Below are positions 50,533-61,935 of a DNA stretch of 64,000 nucleotides, in pieces. Numbering within the stretch: position 1 is the stretch's first letter; every line of letters begins with the position of its first letter. Below the pieces are notes generated by a model. The model made no database searches and was not told the DNA's origin. It saw nothing but the letters and a program-made list of their open reading frames with translations. A program made the translations under genes and the position numbers. Source of the stretch: Lagopus muta (Eukaryota > Chordata > Aves > Galliformes > Phasianidae); assembly GCF_023343835.1 (NCBI RefSeq), contig NC_064433.1, positions 27,590,214 to 27,654,213 on the forward strand. Direction: 5' to 3'.

Positions 50533-51166
50533 CTGCAAGGCAGAGGGAAGGAATGAAAGGAGCAGCCTCCTGTCCTGCTGCCCTGTGCTGCCCTCCCCTG
50601 CACAGCCCTGCTCACCGGGTTGCTGTCCCCAGGGCTGTGTGGAAAGGCCACTGCAACCAGCTGGTCCGGTGCCAGCACCTGGAGTGAGGTCAGGACTCAG
50701 CACAGCAGCACCAAACATTGGGGCAGGGCAAGGGAAACCATGGGGAGCTGCCAGGGTCCCGCAGGAGCGAGGCGGGCTGCAGTTTGGGAGCGACTTATCT
50801 GTGCTGTGGGTGAGCACAGGAACGTCTCGCCATCCTGCTGTGTCCCTGTCCACGCGTGTGGCTGTGAGGCAGAGGAGGAGTGGCCCCATCCGTCCCCATG
50901 GGCTGCTCCTGCCCACCACAGCCCTCGCTCATGGCTACTCGGCGGTGATCTCGGGCTGGCACTGGCCTTCTGCTCAGCATTCCGGGCTGCTGTGACACCA
51001 AGCTGGCTCTGGAACACAGCCCCCCCCGCAGCGCTGTGCTCTTGTGACATGGCTGTGCCGGCTGCAGGGGGCTTCCTGGAGCTGCTGGCTGCCCCTGGCA
51101 ACGTGGCCGTGACATAGCAGGGCTGGGGCTGCCTGGCGTGGGGCTGCTGCCTTCTGCCGTCCATCT

Positions 51167-51172
51167 AATAAA
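51167..51172 (+). terminator. Plus-strand AATAAA at the right edge of the GC-rich island
   Basis: AATAAA is followed by a GT-rich stretch (GTTGTTC, then TGTCTGATGGTG) at the distance expected for a cleavage and polyadenylation site. It sits where the GC-rich block ends. It would end a plus-strand transcript, opposite to the array direction favoured above. A six-base signal alone is weak evidence. Confidence 0.3.
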
Positions 51173-51180
51173 TGATCAGT

Positions 51181-52035
51181 TGTTCATCCCTGAATGTCTG
51201 ATGGTGCTTTGGCCATGTCAGCGTGAACGTCACTGCCCGGTCTGTGAGAAGAGGAAGGCCATCTTTGGCATCCAGCTTTCCAATGTAATCGGGAGACTTT
51301 GATTGAAAGTGGGTTTGCTAGGTCTCAGGACCAAGTCTTGTCAAGCGTGCTCCCTCTGAACCATTCCGGACCTAACTTCAGCTGTGGCAGCTATTTTTGT
51401 GTTTGACTGTTGGGTATTGTTGTCTTTTTCTTTCTATGCAACTAGCATTTTTATATTACTGTAATATAAGCTAGTGATCACAGGACCAAGGGAACAGAGG
51501 AAGGGTGAGCATAACATCTGAAAAAGGGGTGAAAACTAAGTGTGCATAACAATTTCAACATCAATACTATTAATATTATTAATTCATTTATTTGTTGAAA
51601 CTTCTTTCTAGAGACATGAATGTAACTATAATAATACATTGTAGTAATATAATTATATAGTTCCATTTACTACATGTACTTTCTGGAAGAAATGTAATAG
51701 ATGAAGATGTGCCTGATATACCTCTGGTATCCATAAGATACAGTACAAATTTCTACGTTATTGGTAAACAGTAAGGGTTAAATAGGATACAGTTATGTAA
51801 AGTAGCTTTGCTTGCAAACATCTTGGTTTAACTTAGAACTATACATAAAGCCTCATCTTGAAATTAACAATTTGTATCTCAATATTAGAAAAAAAAAAAT
51901 GACTGCTTGTGAAGTGAGTCACTAAATTTTAGTGAACCTGGTGTCCGTTATACAATTGTCTACAGAGCGCAGGTGGATATCTGTTCTTTGGCCTTTTTGT
52001 GTGAGAAAGGTATAAGGATAACAGTATAGAAAATA
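51181..52035. other. AT-rich intergenic DNA, no gene seen
   Basis: No element is recognised apart from the 40-base word at 51321-51360, which is a diverged copy of 47885-47924 (see findings). Confidence 0.5.
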
Positions 52036-52180
52036 AGAGCAGCCCAGTGGAGAAGACTTGGAGGCTCTGCTGGACAAAAAGTGTAGCATGAGCCATCTGT
52101 GTACTTTTGCAGCCCAGAAGGCCAACTGCACCCCTTGTGGCATCAAAAGAAGGGTGACCAGCAAGGAGAGGAAGGTGATT
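52036..52180 (+). mobile_element. Outer CR1 LINE, 5' part (second CR1-in-CR1 nest)
   Basis: CR1 ORF2 phrases appear in order: AGCCCAGTGGAGAAGACTTG, then TTTTGCAGCCCAGAAGGCCA, then CATCAAAAGAAGGGTGACCA, then GGAAGGTGATT. The normal next phrase ('ctgcccctctactctgc') is missing here. It is found at 52464, after an inserted CR1 tail. Confidence 0.85.
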
Positions 52181-52463
52181 ATTGACATCCAATGATAGGA
52201 AAAGGGGCAATGAGTGCAGGCTGGAACATAGGAGGTTCCACATAAATATGAGAAAAAGCTTCTTCACAGTAAGGATAACAGAACACTGGAACAGGCTGCC
52301 CAGGCAGGTTGTGGGGTTTCCTTCTTTGGAGACATTCACAACCTGCCTGGATTCCTGGATTCCTGGGTGATCTAATCTAGGTATTCCTGCTCCAGCAGGA
52401 GGATTGGCCTAGATGATCTTTATATGTCCCTTCCAATCCCTGACATTCTGTGATTCTGTGATT
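52181..52463 (+). mobile_element. Inner CR1 LINE 3' end, inserted in the outer CR1
   Basis: This is a 283-base, 5'-truncated CR1. It starts near CAATGATAGGAAAAGGGGCA and contains AAAAAGCTTCTTCACAGTAA and ACTGGAACAGGCTGCCCAGG. It ends with the full tail GACATTCTGTGATTCTGTGA. Removing it restores the outer CR1 (...GGTGATT joined to GTCCCCTTTACTCTGC). A GATT word at both joints may be a short target duplication or chance, since the CR1 tail itself ends in GATT. Confidence 0.85.
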
Positions 52464-52976
52464 GTCCCCTTTACTCTGCCTTTGAGAGACCCATTCTGCT
52501 GTACTTTGTCAAGACCTGGGGCCCCCTGCACAAGAAAGATGTAGGGCTCTTGGATCAGGTCCAGAAGAAGGCCAGGAAAATGATTAGAGGGCTGGAGCAT
52601 CTCTTCTACAAGAAAGGTTGAGGGATCTGGACTTGTGTAAGAGAAAACTTTGAGGAGATTTCATTGCAACTTTTCTGTATTTGAAGGGAAATTATAATCA
52701 GGAAGGGGACTGACTTTTACACAGTCTGGCTTTAAATTACTAGAGCGGAGATTTAGGCCAGATGTTAGGAAGAGATTCGTTACTTAGAGGGTGATGAGGC
52801 ACTGGCACAGGCTGTCCAGAGAAGCTGTGGATGCCCCATCCCTGGAGGTGTTCAAGGTTGGATCGGGCTCTGGGCAGCCTGATCTAATGGTTTGGAACTC
52901 TGTCCATGGCTGGTCCTAGATGATCTTTAATATCCCTTCCAACCAAAGCCAATCAATGATTGTATGATTCTGTGGA
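52464..52976 (+). mobile_element. Outer CR1 LINE, 3' part
   Basis: It resumes with TCCCCTTTACTCTGCC, then GGTCCAGAAGAAGGCCAGGA, AGAGGGCTGGAGCATCTCTT and CACTGGCACAGGCTGTCCAG. It ends with CCTAGATGATCTTTAATATC and the tail GATTGTATGATTCTGTGGA. It covers the last third of ORF2 and the 3' UTR, with several stops. With 52036-52180 it is one element of about 660 bases. Confidence 0.85.
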
Positions 52977-53208
52977 ATGCACAGATGGCCACAGAAAAAA
53001 GAAGAAGCTATAGATATATTGAGAAATCAAAAATGTCTTGCAAAAGCTGTAGGAGATAAAGAATGTAATAATGGATGGATCAGTGAAAAAAAAAACAAAC
53101 TGATAACATAGTCATCAGAAAGTATGGAAAAGAGATCAGAAATTTTAATTGTTAATCTGTGGTAAACCATTTGAGAATATTAAATCTCAAAGTTTCTTTA
53201 TCCGTGTC

Positions 53209-53464
53209 AGGAAGGGAAGGGAAGGGAAGGGAAGGGAAGGGAAGGGAAGGGAAGGGAAGGGAAGGGAAGGGAAGGGAAGGGAAGGGAAGGGAAGGGAAGG
53301 GAAGGGAAGGGAAGGGAAGGGAAGGGAAGGGAAGGGAAGGGAAGGGAAGGGAAGGGAAGGGAAGGGAAGGGAAGGGAAGGGAAAGGGGAAGGGGAAGGGG
53401 AAGGGGAAGGGAAGGGGAGGGGAAGGGGAAGGGGAAGGGGAAGGGGAAGGGAAGGGGAAGGAAA
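53209..53464 (+). repeat. 256-base homopurine tract: (GGGAA)n then (GGGGAA)n
   Basis: From 53209 to 53464 there is not one pyrimidine on the plus strand. The first part (to about 53383) is a near-perfect pentanucleotide array of about 34 GGGAA units. The rest shifts to a hexanucleotide GGGGAA form with a few shorter units. Long mirror-symmetric purine tracts can form triplex DNA, and the G-runs may allow G-quadruplexes. All three frames are open only because the unit lacks stops. Confidence 0.95.
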
Positions 53465-53486
53465 TTGGGTCAGTAGAATCAATATA

Positions 53487-53580
53487 GGATCATAGAATCA
53501 TAGAATAGAATGGCTTGGGTTGGAAAGGAACTCAAAGATCATCTAGTTCCAATACCCCTACTGTGGGCAGGATTGTGACT
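53487..53580 (-). mobile_element. CR1 LINE 3' end fragment
   Basis: It starts with ATCATAGAATCATAGAATAG, the reverse complement of the CR1 tail, then GGCTTGGGTTGGAAAGGAAC and ATCATCTAGTTCCAATACCC. Only the last ~95 bases of CR1 are present. It lies 22 bases after the purine tract, on the side of its 3' end. The tail words resemble a young CR1 copy. Confidence 0.85.
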
Positions 53581-56500
53581 GAAGATAATGTAAATATGAC
53601 TAATATTGGATAAATGCTTTGTTTCTTTTTAAAGAAAGAACACTGAGAATAGAGTAAATACATTAAAGCAGTTACTCGACTATTCAAGCTAAGGTGAATT
53701 AAAAACTTCAGGTGCTACAACAGTACTAAACTCTGCCTAGATACTAGATAAAAAATGAACTAGCATGTCATGCTGAATGTATAGGTATCTTGAGAAGTAC
53801 TGTAATAGAAATGGGATTAAATTTAACGAAAGTACAAAGCCCTGTCAAGAGGAACCAATGATAAGATTGTCTGCCATCAACTAGAAATTTATCAATTGGC
53901 CATGAGTAAGAAGTAGAAGAGCCTGACACAACAGCAGCTTTCTAAGTTATTAAAAACTGGCAACATGACAGGCGTATGAATTAGCAAGTTTGATTTCAGA
54001 TGTCTTATGCAGGCAAGGTTACTGTGATTGAGCAAAATATATTTTAGAGAATTTTACCTACAGTATGTTGTACAATTTTAGCCATCTGTGTAAAAAGTAT
54101 GAGCCAAAACAGAAACAGTAGCAGAATAAAGCAATCAGATAATCCAGTTAATGAAGAAGCACTGAGAGAAGATTTAAAAAGTGTTTGTGCACTAAACAAA
54201 GCAAAGTTCTGAGGAAGTAGCCAGAAGAAGGAGAAAAGAATCAAAAAGAAAAACCAGCTTTTTAATAAAATCACTTTATACTGACCAGTAACAAAAAGTT
54301 TTTCAAAATTGAAAGTTTTTGAAGCAAAGTCCTGGACTAGGTTCCTGTAACTCTGGTGAAGATCTGGCTTTAAAATAGAATGTAGTATGTTATTAAAATC
54401 ATTGTCTGGTATAACTTCCTGCACTGTACTGAATGATCTCTTTCAGGTGTTCCTGTCAGTAATATTAAAAGGAAACATGTTCTGTAAGAATTTATTTCCC
54501 TAAAATATGAGGCCTATTAATAGTATTAGATGCATACTAACATTATTAATAAAGATTTATGGTTTATCTCTGTATTCTCTGTATTAGTTTCTGGTTCAGT
54601 TCTGTAGTGTTCTCAGTACTGTACTATTTTACTCAGACTAGGATCAATTCCTTCTAACTGTGTTAAGTGGGAATTTTTTCCTCTTTAAATTATGCTTGCA
54701 GAAAGTGTCTGAAAAATCTCTTAGTGCTATTGCTCACCTTGCATGCACAATTAGTTGTCTCAGTGCTTTCCTGCTATAGGGAAGAAAAATATTGTGAAAG
54801 ACACTGAATGATTAAGGAATATTCTTAGATCTAGTGACCTTGATTTAATGTGCCCTTGGGACCTAAAACTTGTTTTATCTTGCTGGTTTTACCTGCTGAC
54901 AGCCTTATCTTCTTTCTCACGTTTATGAGGTCCCTAACATTGCTTCCTTTTCTTATTCTATCAACAGACTTTAATGGTTAATGTTAATAAAATCTCTTTG
55001 CAATCCATACATTTTTCACAGATACAAATGAGATTTTGCTTTCGGATATCAAATAAAGCATGATATAAACTTCCCTTTTCTGCAGCTATCAAATGCCAAA
55101 GCCAACATACCTATCACCTCGTAAGTTTGCTCATTTTATATTCTTTGCCTTGGTTTCAGGAGTACTGCAAAGAGACTCATTCTATCTAGAGACAATCTCC
55201 TAGTCCTCCATCAGAAAAGACAGACACTGCTATGAATACTAAGATGTGTAAAAGTTCCCATTAAAACTGATCTAAACTACCAGCAGTTTGAAAATGTGAT
55301 CAGTCAAGGCCTACAAAGGCCTCCAAAAACACTCTTATTTTCAGAGCTATTAAAAAATCATGGCCAGGACATCATCATTTTACTTCAGTTAATAGACTTT
55401 TGTCACTTGAGGTCAACCATGGACCTGATTTGGATTCATTTGTATTCTTATTTTTGTTGTTTTTAGTATTATTGTAAGTATTTGTGGATATTTGGGATAC
55501 TTAAACTAAATACTTTATATAATTTTACTCTATCAAATGCAACATTTTTTAACTTTACCTCCTTTTTTTTTTTTTTCCCTGGCAACATTCTAAACAACAT
55601 AAATTGAATATCTTTTAATGATATGGTGATAGTCGGTATCTTTCTCATAAAATTATCTTAGTCAGTTTTGCTCTTGGAGAAGCTATAGACCACTCTAATG
55701 GCAGGCAAATTAAAAAGTTAGAAAACAGAATTTGTTTCCATTGGTCAGTAAAGAAAACTGAACATAAAATATGGACAAAATTCAAGATTTCTTTCCTTCT
55801 GCACATCAGATGCTGGCTGGAGGAATCAAAATAATTGTTTTCTATGTGCTAGCAACTCAGGTAAACTTAAGCATCATCCATGTTACATCACTTGAAGTCA
55901 CCAGCAGTATCTTAATTTAGAATTCATACCTAAAACTTGATGCTGCTTTACTAAACAAAAATCAAATATTGTGCCTTCCAGGCTCAAATCTTAACAGGAC
56001 TACATAAAAATCAGCTATAGAAGTGCAGAAGGCCAAAGTATTATGAAACTGGTGCTGCTGACTTCTTATCTAAAAGATCTATACTGCATGAGTAATTGAT
56101 TTAGGGCCTAACTTGACAGATGAGACAGGCTCACAGTCTGATACCTGGAAGATATCTAAGCTCAGTCTGGAGGGCTGGAGAAAAAGGAACAAAATCATTT
56201 TGCTCCTTGATTCTTATGTTAGTCCTGTCCTGGATGTAATTTGTTCCTAATCTATTTTCTGTATATCTTCTCCCTGTTTCCTCCTGGTTTCCAGCTTCTG
56301 AGTGAGTTTTATAATTTGGAGGATAGTATTGAAACAGAGGAAGTTTCAAATGTGCCCTAAAAAACACTGTCCCTAACAATTGAAAAGAAAAGGCTAATTC
56401 TACATTTTTTCTCCTACTGTTATCCTACTTTTTACTGAAATAGAGGGTCTGTGCCTGGAAAATTACAAAAAATCATTCCTTTCGTATACTCATTTCTAAC

Positions 56501-57019
56501 TTGGTTGTTCTCTAATCCCTTTTGGTTTCTGAACCTTTCAACCTTACATATTTTTGCCTTGTTCTTATTGATTTGGTCATGTGCTATCTGAGCTGCTGTG
56601 TTACTGCATTTAGAATGGATTATGTTTTGGCTCTAATTGATTTATTTCATGCAAAATGTGTCAGACAAAAGATAGATCAATTCTCAATGTGCTGCGAGAG
56701 ATTCAAGTCATGTCTTCAGAATACTTTTTCTTACATACATATGCAAAGACACACTGCCTCAAAACAGAGAAACTTTGAAAATCACTGAGATCAGCAAGCA
56801 GCCAATAGACCAATTTTAATATATTTTTTTTAATGAATCTTGCAACTTGATGGTAAGAAAGGATATCTAAACTTGTGTCATAAAGAAGGAAACTAAGACT
56901 TTACTCGACATTGAGGCAGGAAAAGTACATTTCTAAGAGAAACAGTGATTTTCAGTATATGCATCTTTTAGATACCTATGGGGATCTATTTCCTATTTGT
57001 TTTTATTTAAAAAAAAGCC

Positions 57020-57045
57020 CAAACAAACAAACAAACAAACAAAAC
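57020..57045 (+). repeat. (AAAC)n tract
   Basis: Six AAAC/CAAA units. Confidence 0.9.
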
Positions 57046-59946
57046 CTGCATATAAAATTATGAGTCTAGAGAATGTAATGGAAGAAGTCCCAGTCACATT
57101 AAGTCAATTAAAAGCCCTATTCTCAGCAATCTGGCTCTCCATTTAGATCACAAGCATATATATCAGCTAAAATCTAAGTAAGAACATCACCATGCTCTGT
57201 TAGACTTGTAATCAGTAAGGTCAGAAAGAAAGAAGGAGATGTGTCTTCAGAGAATAATTCATATATTTGTACTGTGAAATATCTATTTCTTTCCACTGAC
57301 TACATCAGAAATTGGAAGTATTTTATTAGTATAAGATATTACCTTGCTTAGTACCTATAGATCTGTCTGTAGATTACATATTCCTATCTAATTTCCTCTT
57401 TGTTGGCGTACAACAAAAATCTCTATAACCAGATTTCTGAGGTTCTTAAATACTTCTGAATTGTCAAGGAATTAGAACCTAGTCGTATGTGACTAAAATA
57501 TCCTAATGCTTCATAGGAATTCAGCTTGAATTCAGAAAGCCATTCTTTATCTTTATGGTCTCAATGAAGGTCTGTATTCATGTATAATACAATGGATAGA
57601 TTTGTATGTGGCTACATTTTAAATGAACTAGCAACCAAGTTTTTATTTTTGTGATTTTGGTACCACTGTTACTTAGAATAATTGTGATATTAGTTATGGC
57701 AAATCATCTACCTCGCGGTAGGTGTTGCTTCCATCAGTTTATTATATATATATATGTGAATATTTCAAGAATATTTTCATTAAATATAATAATAACAACC
57801 ACATATTGAAAATGAAGCACATATGCCTTGACAATCAGGATGATTCCTAAGCTTGCATCAGTTATTCATAGAACTCACTTGCTGTAACTTAAAATTTCTG
57901 TTATGTGTAAAGACCTTGCATTCAGTTCTATTCAGGAGCCATTTCCTTCTAATCTGCTTTCATTTTTAATGAATATTTAGACAGTACACTGTTTACAGAA
58001 TATCAAATGTGATTCAACTTCCCCTTTATTTAAACAGTTTAATGTGCCGTGGGTAAGATTGCATGAGAGTGTTAAGTGGATGAATATCTATGAATCAGAA
58101 CAGAAATTTAAAAAAATACGTAATTCAGTTAGTTACTGGGAAGATTAGCTACTTGAGTAGAAAACAGTTTTAGCTGGATTTTGCTTCTTAAGCTTGTTGT
58201 TTCATGAATAAGAGTTAAGAGCTCATGCTCGTTGTTGAAGGACAGTAGATCAGGCTAAAACATACTAAATGAAGAGTCCACATAATTTAGTACTCATCTG
58301 TTCATAAGAATTGACCAATTGTTTAAAAATTGCCACTAAAACTAGGTCAATCACTTGTTATGAACAAATTTGTCTGTACCTGTTAACTGTTACTTCAATT
58401 TTATATAGAGTTCTGTTAACATCATTGGTAGTCATTCGGACTGGGGACAGATTTGCCTTTATCTGTTATGTTCAAGTATAGTTAGATGTGGTACTGGGTA
58501 CAAAACAGTAGTTTGGTTGAAGCTGTAGATGATTTGAACACATTAACTCCGCAGACATCAGCAGTACTTCTAAGACAGTTTCTACTGACTGTGTGAACAT
58601 AGAAGAGAAAGAGTACATTGTCTAAAAATACCAGTTATCAGTTTGCATTAATATTTTTATTTTCTTTCCTGTAGTCATTTATCTGTTTGGTCTCATAAGC
58701 TTTAAAGGCTTTGATAGGGATCGAAGCTGAAGCAAAACTTACTTACTAACTTAAATTAGGGGTTTGAGTAGCACACTGCCCACATAAACAGTTTCAATGT
58801 CATAATAACAATTACTACTACTGCAGAAAAATGTCAGGACTATCATTCACTTTAATGAATATTTAATTCATCTCGTAACGATAAATTGCTATACATCTGA
58901 TCACATAACAGCCAGGCAAGCAAACAGATGAACAAAATCCTGTAGAGCAATAACCTGTACTGTTATGTCATTTTCATTTTAAATTAAACTAGAACAGTTA
59001 CATATGCATGTACAGTCACAAACTTGTATTCTGCTGCAGGAAATCTCTTTTCTGTGCTTCTGGAATGACATTTTATATCACATGAAGACAAAAGTTAACT
59101 CTGTTTACAGCAAATCCTTGCTGTCTCCTGCATTTACTGAAGATCAAAGCCTCCCTCATCACATTTAGTATCTTTGTCTCATGAAAGTTAGGTGAAACAC
59201 ACACAGCTATTCTGGCACTGCTGATTCCTTCAGCTCTACTCTGATTTAGAAATAACCTTTTCTAGACTTTTCCAGAGCATTAATTACAAAATCTTCAAGG
59301 CCATTCAGAATAGCCACAACCTACTGTTTTTCACTTACTGCTGGTTCACTCTTTTAGGTGGATGAGATGTATGGTTTTCATGCTTTTAACAGCAATACAA
59401 ATTAGCCAATAAAAGCTAAAGTGACTACACTCTTATATACCGATGTTCAGAATACCACAGTTCATGAGGTCTTAAATCAAACAAAACACTGACATACTCT
59501 GTTAACTAATCATCTTATTTTATTTAAGGATCCACTCCATTATTAACTGCTGTTGTGTGACATTTTTTTTAGAAATTCTTATTTGTATCCAAGTCTTATA
59601 AAAGTCAGATGAAAAAAATAACAGTTTTCGTAATATACCCACTGTTACCTCTAGCTTGATAAGCATACCTTACAGGCAGTTTGTTGATATAAAGTGCAGT
59701 TGCTTAATACAGAAAAAAACCCACCAACCTTCCCAGTTTCTACTCAACTAAAAGATGTAAGACTTGCCATCAGGCCTGAATGTGCAAAGGGAGCTAATCA
59801 GGATTCCTGCTTTTCTGCTGAATTTTTTGTCCTCACAAATCCAAATTCTACTGGTGTAGGGTCTGTCTGTGTCCAAGAAGTACACATTTATGACCAATAG
59901 TTTTGTTTTATGTTACCATATTTTTAAGAATTCCAGCAAGAAATCA

Positions 59947-60008
59947 AACAGACAAACAAACCTAAAAAACAAAAACAAAAACAAACAAACAAACAAACAA
60001 AAAACAAC
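59947..60008 (+). repeat. (CAAA)n / (CAAAAA)n tract
   Basis: About 60 bases of CAAA and CAAAAA units, with one CCTAAAAA break. The complement reads as a Phe/Leu-rich false frame. Confidence 0.9.
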
Positions 60009-61935
60009 CGAAAAAAGATTTCCAAAATGCCAACAGCATGGTATTACTAAAAACAACAACAAAAAGACAAGAAACAGAAATCTCAAATCTGAATAATTTG
60101 TAAAAAGAAAATATATTATGAACACTACTGACAGTGCTATTGACATTAATGATTACTTAAGCAGTACCAATATCAAATAGATTTCTTTTAGTAGCTACTT
60201 GTGAAAGACTTTTGTGGCCACTTCAAGCTGAATCCTTTTACCGAAGTGTTTATGAGGCCTTTGATGACATCACATTGATCATCAAAGCTTTTGGGGAAGT
60301 ATATTTCTGCTCTGTATATTTGAAAACGGCTTACATCCTGGATGAAAACTGACATGGGCTGTAGTCCAAACAATGCTGGTTGCTGAGCCCCAGCTGTTTA
60401 CACTTCTTACACTTTGTAACATACCTGTTTCTTCCTTCAGGTTGCTTTCTGCTTACTCCGATCAACTAAATCAACACACAGATTTTAGCCTCCTGAACTC
60501 CAGCTAGCTTGTTACCATTGGTGTTCAACAATAAATAAAAACAAGGCCCATTGTTAAGATGGGCAAGCCTATTCCTGTAAATCTGAAGTACAGATATTCC
60601 TTGCTCTGAGTATTACAGCAGATAAAGAGCCAATTTATTCTTTTTTTCCAAGCTAGTCTTGTTTTTGCTTTTTTCTTTCTGCAAGTAAAAACAGTAAATA
60701 GGAAAGTATATTATTTTTCCATGTAGTTACAATTTAATGGCATTCAAAATAATTCAATCTATTCCATGTGACAGCTTCCATTTGATGATCCAAAGTTCAT
60801 TGCCAACTCCATTATCTTTGTGCAGTGTGCCCCTTGCTATCCAGGAGGCAGAATTTTATTTGGCACTTTGATTCAAATAGACAAAAACATCAATTATCGC
60901 AACTGTGAGAGCAGCTTCAGCTACCAGCCTTCTTCATCTTTCTAAACAGTGTATGCTATCATTCTCATTTTGATTTCAGTTTCAGGCATCACTAGAAACT
61001 TAAGTACTCAAATAAGCATATAATAGCCCTGAAGCAGGTGCAGAAGCATAACTACAGCCCTGACTGCTGGTGACCACATTATTTTGGTCAAAAAACAAAA
61101 ACAGGGAAGAAGGCTTAGAAAATTTGTCTGTTGCCACATGTGCATGAATATTCTGAGTAAAGCACAACAGTGCATCCATTGTTGTATGCCTATGATTACA
61201 ATTATTAGACAAGCAGTTCATCTATACAGCACATATATTCTGTTAGCGTCTATATTTTGAATTTGAAAATAAATGTACAATTTTAAAAAATGTTTTTAGT
61301 TTCAGCTGGGAAAAAACTGTTTTTCTTCAGAGTGTCTGATATGATGTTTTGGTTTTGGGAGAAATATAATACTGATACTACACCAATACTTTTAGTTGTT
61401 GCTAAGCAGTGTTGTACAGAACTGAAGACATTCCAGTTTCTCAGCTCCTAATACCAGCAAAGGGCTTGTGGAAGGTGGGGGAAAGGGTGGGACAACAAGC
61501 TTGGAGGGTACAGTACCCGTGTTGCTAGCATCACCAATCTTTTCAAGTTGTTTCAGTTCCTTTTTTTTAAATTATTATTATTTTCAATTGACTTATTACA
61601 GAGAGGCATTGTATAAATATTTGATTTTACTCTGGAATATTAGAAAAATAGTACCTTGATTATAAAATATTTTGCAAGCAGAAGGTTCTGTGCAAACAAC
61701 TGGAAAGTAAATCTGAATATATATCTTACTCATACACTGAAATAAATTTTTCAATATTTAAAATATCAATATTTGAAATATTTGAAATACCAAAAAAACA
61801 AATTCAGCTGGAGCAAGATGTCCAGGAGTGATTAAGAGAAAATGACCTCTGACCTTTGAGTGGTATTTTCATTCCCTTGATACAAATGGAGTCTTCAGAT
61901 AAGAGGGTGTTACATGCTTTGAGGGCAAGAAAACC

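Larger units (their letters stand above)
49407..50830 (-). repeat. Tandem repeat array, units of about 348-392 bp
   Basis: Marker words recur in order in each unit. GGTGCCAGCACCTGG starts at 49587, 49935, 50321 and about 50669, giving spacings of 348, 386 and 348. The third interval contains about 38 extra bases (around 50244-50282). The word CTGTCCATCTGC recurs at 49400, 49793, 50140 and, as CTGCCCATCTGC, at 50526. A fifth unit, at 50700-50830, is more diverged. Copies are very similar to each other, so the array is young or is kept uniform by gene conversion. The strand given is that of the stronger splice motifs. Confidence 0.85.
48640..51180. other. Isolated GC-rich island with a tandem array of exon-like units
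   Basis: Base composition changes abruptly: the flanks are AT-rich, while this 2.5 kb block is clearly GC-rich. Many frames are therefore open on both strands; the longest is 210 codons at 49191-49823 (plus). The middle (about 49380-50830) is a tandem repeat, listed separately. Poly(A)-type signals occur on both strands: minus at 49095-49090 and plus at 51167-51172. I recognise no protein family. The options are a lineage-specific gene, a spliced non-coding RNA, or a GC-rich satellite. Confidence 0.7.
53581..61935. other. AT-rich, repeat-poor intergenic DNA
   Basis: Over 8 kb contains no recognised transposon and no convincing exon. The best frame is 126 codons (54424-54044, minus) with hydrophobic stretches but no known domain. 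Simple repeats at 57.0 and 59.95 kb are listed. Lack of transposons over this length may reflect selection against insertions. Candidate regulatory blocks are described in the findings. Confidence 0.45.

Noticed and set aside
49380..50830. Reading the tandem units as a CRISPR array or bacterial-type repeat
   Set aside because: Units are about 350-390 bases with no short repeat and unique spacer pattern, in an animal genome.
53149..53487. Three long open frames (Gly/Lys/Glu/Arg-rich and Pro/Ser/Leu/Phe-rich)
   Set aside because: They come from the purine repeat, which lacks stop codons in all frames.
54044..54424. Minus-strand 126-codon frame with hydrophobic stretches
   Set aside because: The composition follows from AT-rich DNA; no domain, no splice or promoter context.
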